Assembly (NCBI GenBank): GCA_964036315.1 | Contig: OZ038498.1 | Span: forward strand, 13,345,350-13,409,349 | Origin: Acanthosepion esculentum | Taxonomy: Eukaryota; Mollusca; Cephalopoda; Sepiida; Sepiidae | Reading direction: 5' to 3' | Length of the DNA stretch: 64,000 nt | Shown here: one piece after another, positions 61,879-64,000 of the stretch | Numbering within the stretch: position 1 is the first letter of the stretch | How the letters are laid out: every line of letters starts with the position of its first letter | Notes under the pieces: model-generated | Told to the model about the DNA's origin: nothing | Databases searched by the model: none | What the model saw: only the letters and a program-made list of their open reading frames with translations | Program-made: the position numbers and the translations under genes

Positions 61879-62240
61879 CAGGGTGTCCATAAAGTTTGTG
61901 TGCACTTTAAAAATTTATAACTTTATTTGTATTTACGATAGAAATAATCTGTAAAACATTTTATAAAGTTTAATGTACCTAGTTTTAAGTATAGCTAAAA
62001 TAACTAATGTGATTTCAAGCATTACTGTAAATCAGTTGGCAAATGTTTTCCGTAAATTGCAAAATCGTATTACCCTTTGTATTGCTAATGATGGAGGACA
62101 CGTGGAAACTTAAATAAAATTTCAATAAAACCTTAAAAAATATAGATTTACTTTTTCTAATCCTTTTTACAAATTATTTCTATGGCAAATACAAATAAAG
62201 TTATAAATTTTTAAAGTGCACGCAAACTTTATGGACACTG
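61879..62240. mobile_element. mariner-type MITE, 362 bp, TA-flanked
   Basis: TIRs of about 75 bp starting cagggtgtccataaagtttg (left) and inverse of cagtgtccataaagtttgcg (right), with TATA at both junctions. No coding capacity. Confidence 0.9.
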
Positions 62241-62257
62241 TATATCTTTGTACAAGT

Positions 62258-62814
62258 TTTTTAATTTTATAATAAATTCATTTTAATGTGATAATTAATA
62301 GCCAAGGTTAAACCAGAAATTAATGTTATGAAGATTTTGGTAATGTTGTAAATATATACGTATGCAGATGTGTGTGTAAGAGAGACAGACTGAGAGTGAA
62401 TATGAAAAAGTTCTGGAGAAAATGGTGTCGTTTAAATGTTTCAACTTTGCTCAAATTAAAACAAATTCAAAAGCTAGAAACCTTAGCTGCAGAAGTAGAT
62501 AAATTAAGATAGAATTTATCTTGGTAAAGAATCATTTTACTTGTTCTTCTCTTCCTTTTTTAATTCACTTTCCAAGTTTTTTAAGAAATGTTTCAATACA
62601 CTCTTGTATGCATATATACATAATTATAGAAAGCAGCTTTTGAAATGAAAGACGAATTAAAAAAACAGAACTCTTGAGAATATGAAAAACTGCTGTTTTG
62701 TAAAAATAGAAAGAGATTCCTTGAAATGAATAAATGACCTTCCATCTGACAAGCTAAAAGCAGATATTTCTATACTTAGATTTAGAGAATTGATTATGTG
62801 AAGTGAATATGTAC
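62258..62814. other. Intron DNA, nothing recognised
   Basis: Extends to the donor of the 62.8 kb exon. Confidence 0.5.
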
Positions 62815-63038
62815 CTGTTGGAGTATCCTGAAGGTCTTCTACTGGTTTTTCTGTATCTGTCATCCACTGTAGAACTTTAAAAGATAGAGACTGTTTGGAA
62901 GGATTACTTCCACTCAATTTCATTTCAGCCGCTTCCTCTGCTCGGCGAGCATCTTCTGCTCGTTTTGTAGCTTCATTTTCACTAATTAGTTTGTACACCT
63001 CAGAGTCACGGAAGTCCTTTTTGGGTTTCTCTGGCAAT
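62815..63038 (-). CDS. PDZ-LIM gene exon 1 of window: SEVYK plus SFKVLQ motifs
   Basis: This is the exon that identifies the gene. It reads LPEKPKKDFRDSEVYKLI, then a charged helical stretch rich in A, E and R (about residues 20-40), then KQSLSFKVLQWMTDTEKP and an acidic, threonine-rich tail. The SEVYK..L block followed by KQS.SF.VLQ is the conserved order in vertebrate PDLIM1, PDLIM3 and PDLIM4 between the PDZ domain and the LIM domain. The acceptor is a pyrimidine-rich run ending in CAACAG and the donor is CAACAG/GTACAT. The exon is 224 nt: it starts with one base completing a codon (phase 2 intron upstream) and ends with one base of the next (phase 1 intron downstream). It is therefore the only exon here that is not symmetric, so it is likely constitutive. 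Confidence 0.92.
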
Positions 63039-63095
63039 CTGTTGAGCAGAAAAGGTAAATAGGAAAAACATTAAAAATGGATCACTTTGATGAAT

Positions 63096-63478
63096 TACCA
63101 TAATTCTCCACCTTCATCCATAATACGCACCCCCTAAAATTGTGCTGAAAGTGTGGGGAAAATGCTTCTACTCATGCATAATACGCACCCGTTTTTTGGT
63201 AATCAAACCCTATAAATTGTACTTCTCCAATTTCATTATGGCTAGCATTTCCTACTCTTTTTACATTATTCAGACAATTGTCATCTTTGTTGCCATATTT
63301 ATCACGTTTCGGCCGTTGTACCCTCCGGCCTTATTCTAATTTAGTTTTATGATAATTCTTATTTTATTTTACGGCAATTTTTTAAGGATTTTTTTATAGC
63401 TGTGCTTAATACACCCCCCCTAATTTTGCTTTTTATTTTTTTAGAAAAAATGCGTATTATACATGGGGAATTATGGTA
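63096..63478. mobile_element. TIR element carrying an inserted family B fragment
   Basis: Left end taccataattctccacc plus ccataatacgcacccc; right end inverse of taccataattccccatgtat, with aatacgca repeated subterminally. Inside, 63240-63335 is family B sequence (acattattcagacaattgtc, cgtttcggccgttgtaccct). Confidence 0.75.
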
Positions 63479-63684
63479 GAAAATACTAAAAAGCCAAACA
63501 AGAAAATATTTTGTTTTCTTATCATTATTTGTACAAAGAAATGGCATCAAATTCGAAATGTGAATGACCAGCTCTGTTGATACTTGAGGCATTTAAAAAG
63601 TAGACGAAACTGAAAAATAAAATAGATCATTCCTATTTGTAAGTGTATTCCCTTATTTCTGTATAAATTGTCAGCAAAATAAAA

Positions 63685-63885
63685 CAGACACACACACAAG
63701 CACACACAAGCACACACACGCACACACACGCACAAGCACACACCCAAACGCACATGCGCACACACACACAGAAACACACACACACAAACGCACACAAAAA
63801 ACTCACACACACAAATGCACACATACACACGCACAAATGCACACAAACACACACACACACACAAATGCACACATATATAAATATA
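63685..63885. repeat. CA-rich imperfect microsatellite
   Basis: acacac runs interrupted by aagc, acgc and aatgc units. Confidence 0.9.
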
Positions 63886-63940
63886 AAAGTGCACAGAGGT
63901 CAAAACCTAGCAGTGACAGTCTGTTTTATGCAACAGTAAT

Positions 63941-64000
63941 CAGACCCTATAAATTGCACGTCTCCAATTTTATTATAGCCAGCATTTCCTACTCTTATTT
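63941..64000 (+). repeat. Start of a second copy of 63207-63265
   Basis: ccctataaattgcacgtctc continues to tagccagcatttcctactct and runs off the window; nearly identical to the segment within the element at 63096. Confidence 0.85.

Larger units (their letters stand above)
60759..62257. mobile_element. Candidate TIR element with a mariner MITE inserted in its right end
   Basis: The left arm (60759-60835, starting acttgtacaaag) is the reverse complement of 61824-61878 joined to 62241-62257, about 75 bp. The interruption is exactly the MITE at 61879-62240. The interior contains a pyrimidine-rich stretch (60920-61460) but no transposase. Confidence 0.6.

Overview
The window is animal nuclear DNA, AT-rich and packed with repeats. 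It looks like a mollusc, most likely a cephalopod such as an octopus. That assignment is an inference from the tRNA-derived SINEs, the very high load of TA and CA microsatellites, the mariner/Tc1 and non-LTR elements, and large introns around tiny exons. I see no bacterial features, rRNA or CRISPR, and no canonical tRNA gene.

The only cellular gene I can support lies on the minus strand and runs right to left through most of the window. It is the middle of a PDZ-LIM (ALP/Enigma, PDLIM/Zasp-like) gene. Eight exons are visible, in transcript order: 63038-62815, 57826-57764, 48383-48327, 35225-35049, 28243-28124, 21188-20988, 15435-15271 and 12214-about 12095. The first carries the DSEVYKLI and KQSLSFKVLQ signatures found between the PDZ domain and the LIM domain(s) of this family. 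Five of the next seven repeat a variant of the SFKVLQ motif. Introns after each of the first seven exons are phase 1, so the seven downstream exons look like in-frame cassettes that can be included or skipped freely (the end of the last one is uncertain). The PDZ and LIM exons lie outside the window.

The introns hold mobile and repetitive DNA. 0-1.4 kb: two non-LTR retrotransposon 3' ends. 2-3.1 kb: AT-rich minisatellite. 5.6-6.4 kb: fold-back element. 7.4-8.7 kb: TA microsatellites with palindromes. 13.3-14.1 kb: two SINEs. 19.6-20.2 kb: 28-bp minisatellite. 22.8-24.0 kb: element bounded by TTTGGCC motif arrays. 24.57-24.77 kb: a tRNA-like SINE carrying a hammerhead ribozyme. 26.1-27.4 kb: eight 157-bp tandem repeats. 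29.4-42 kb: MITEs, LINE, Tc1 and mariner remnants. 43-47.8 kb: a 57-bp satellite of about 84 copies with a 741-bp higher-order repeat. 52.8-54.4 kb: TA-rich array with large palindromes. 56.5 and 59.4 kb: deleted mariner and dead Tc1. 60.8-62.3 kb: a TIR element interrupted by a MITE.

The two best leads are the tandem family of SFKxLQ cassette exons and the hammerhead ribozyme immediately downstream of tRNA-like promoter boxes. The very long open frames over the 57-bp satellite and the TA arrays are repeat artefacts.
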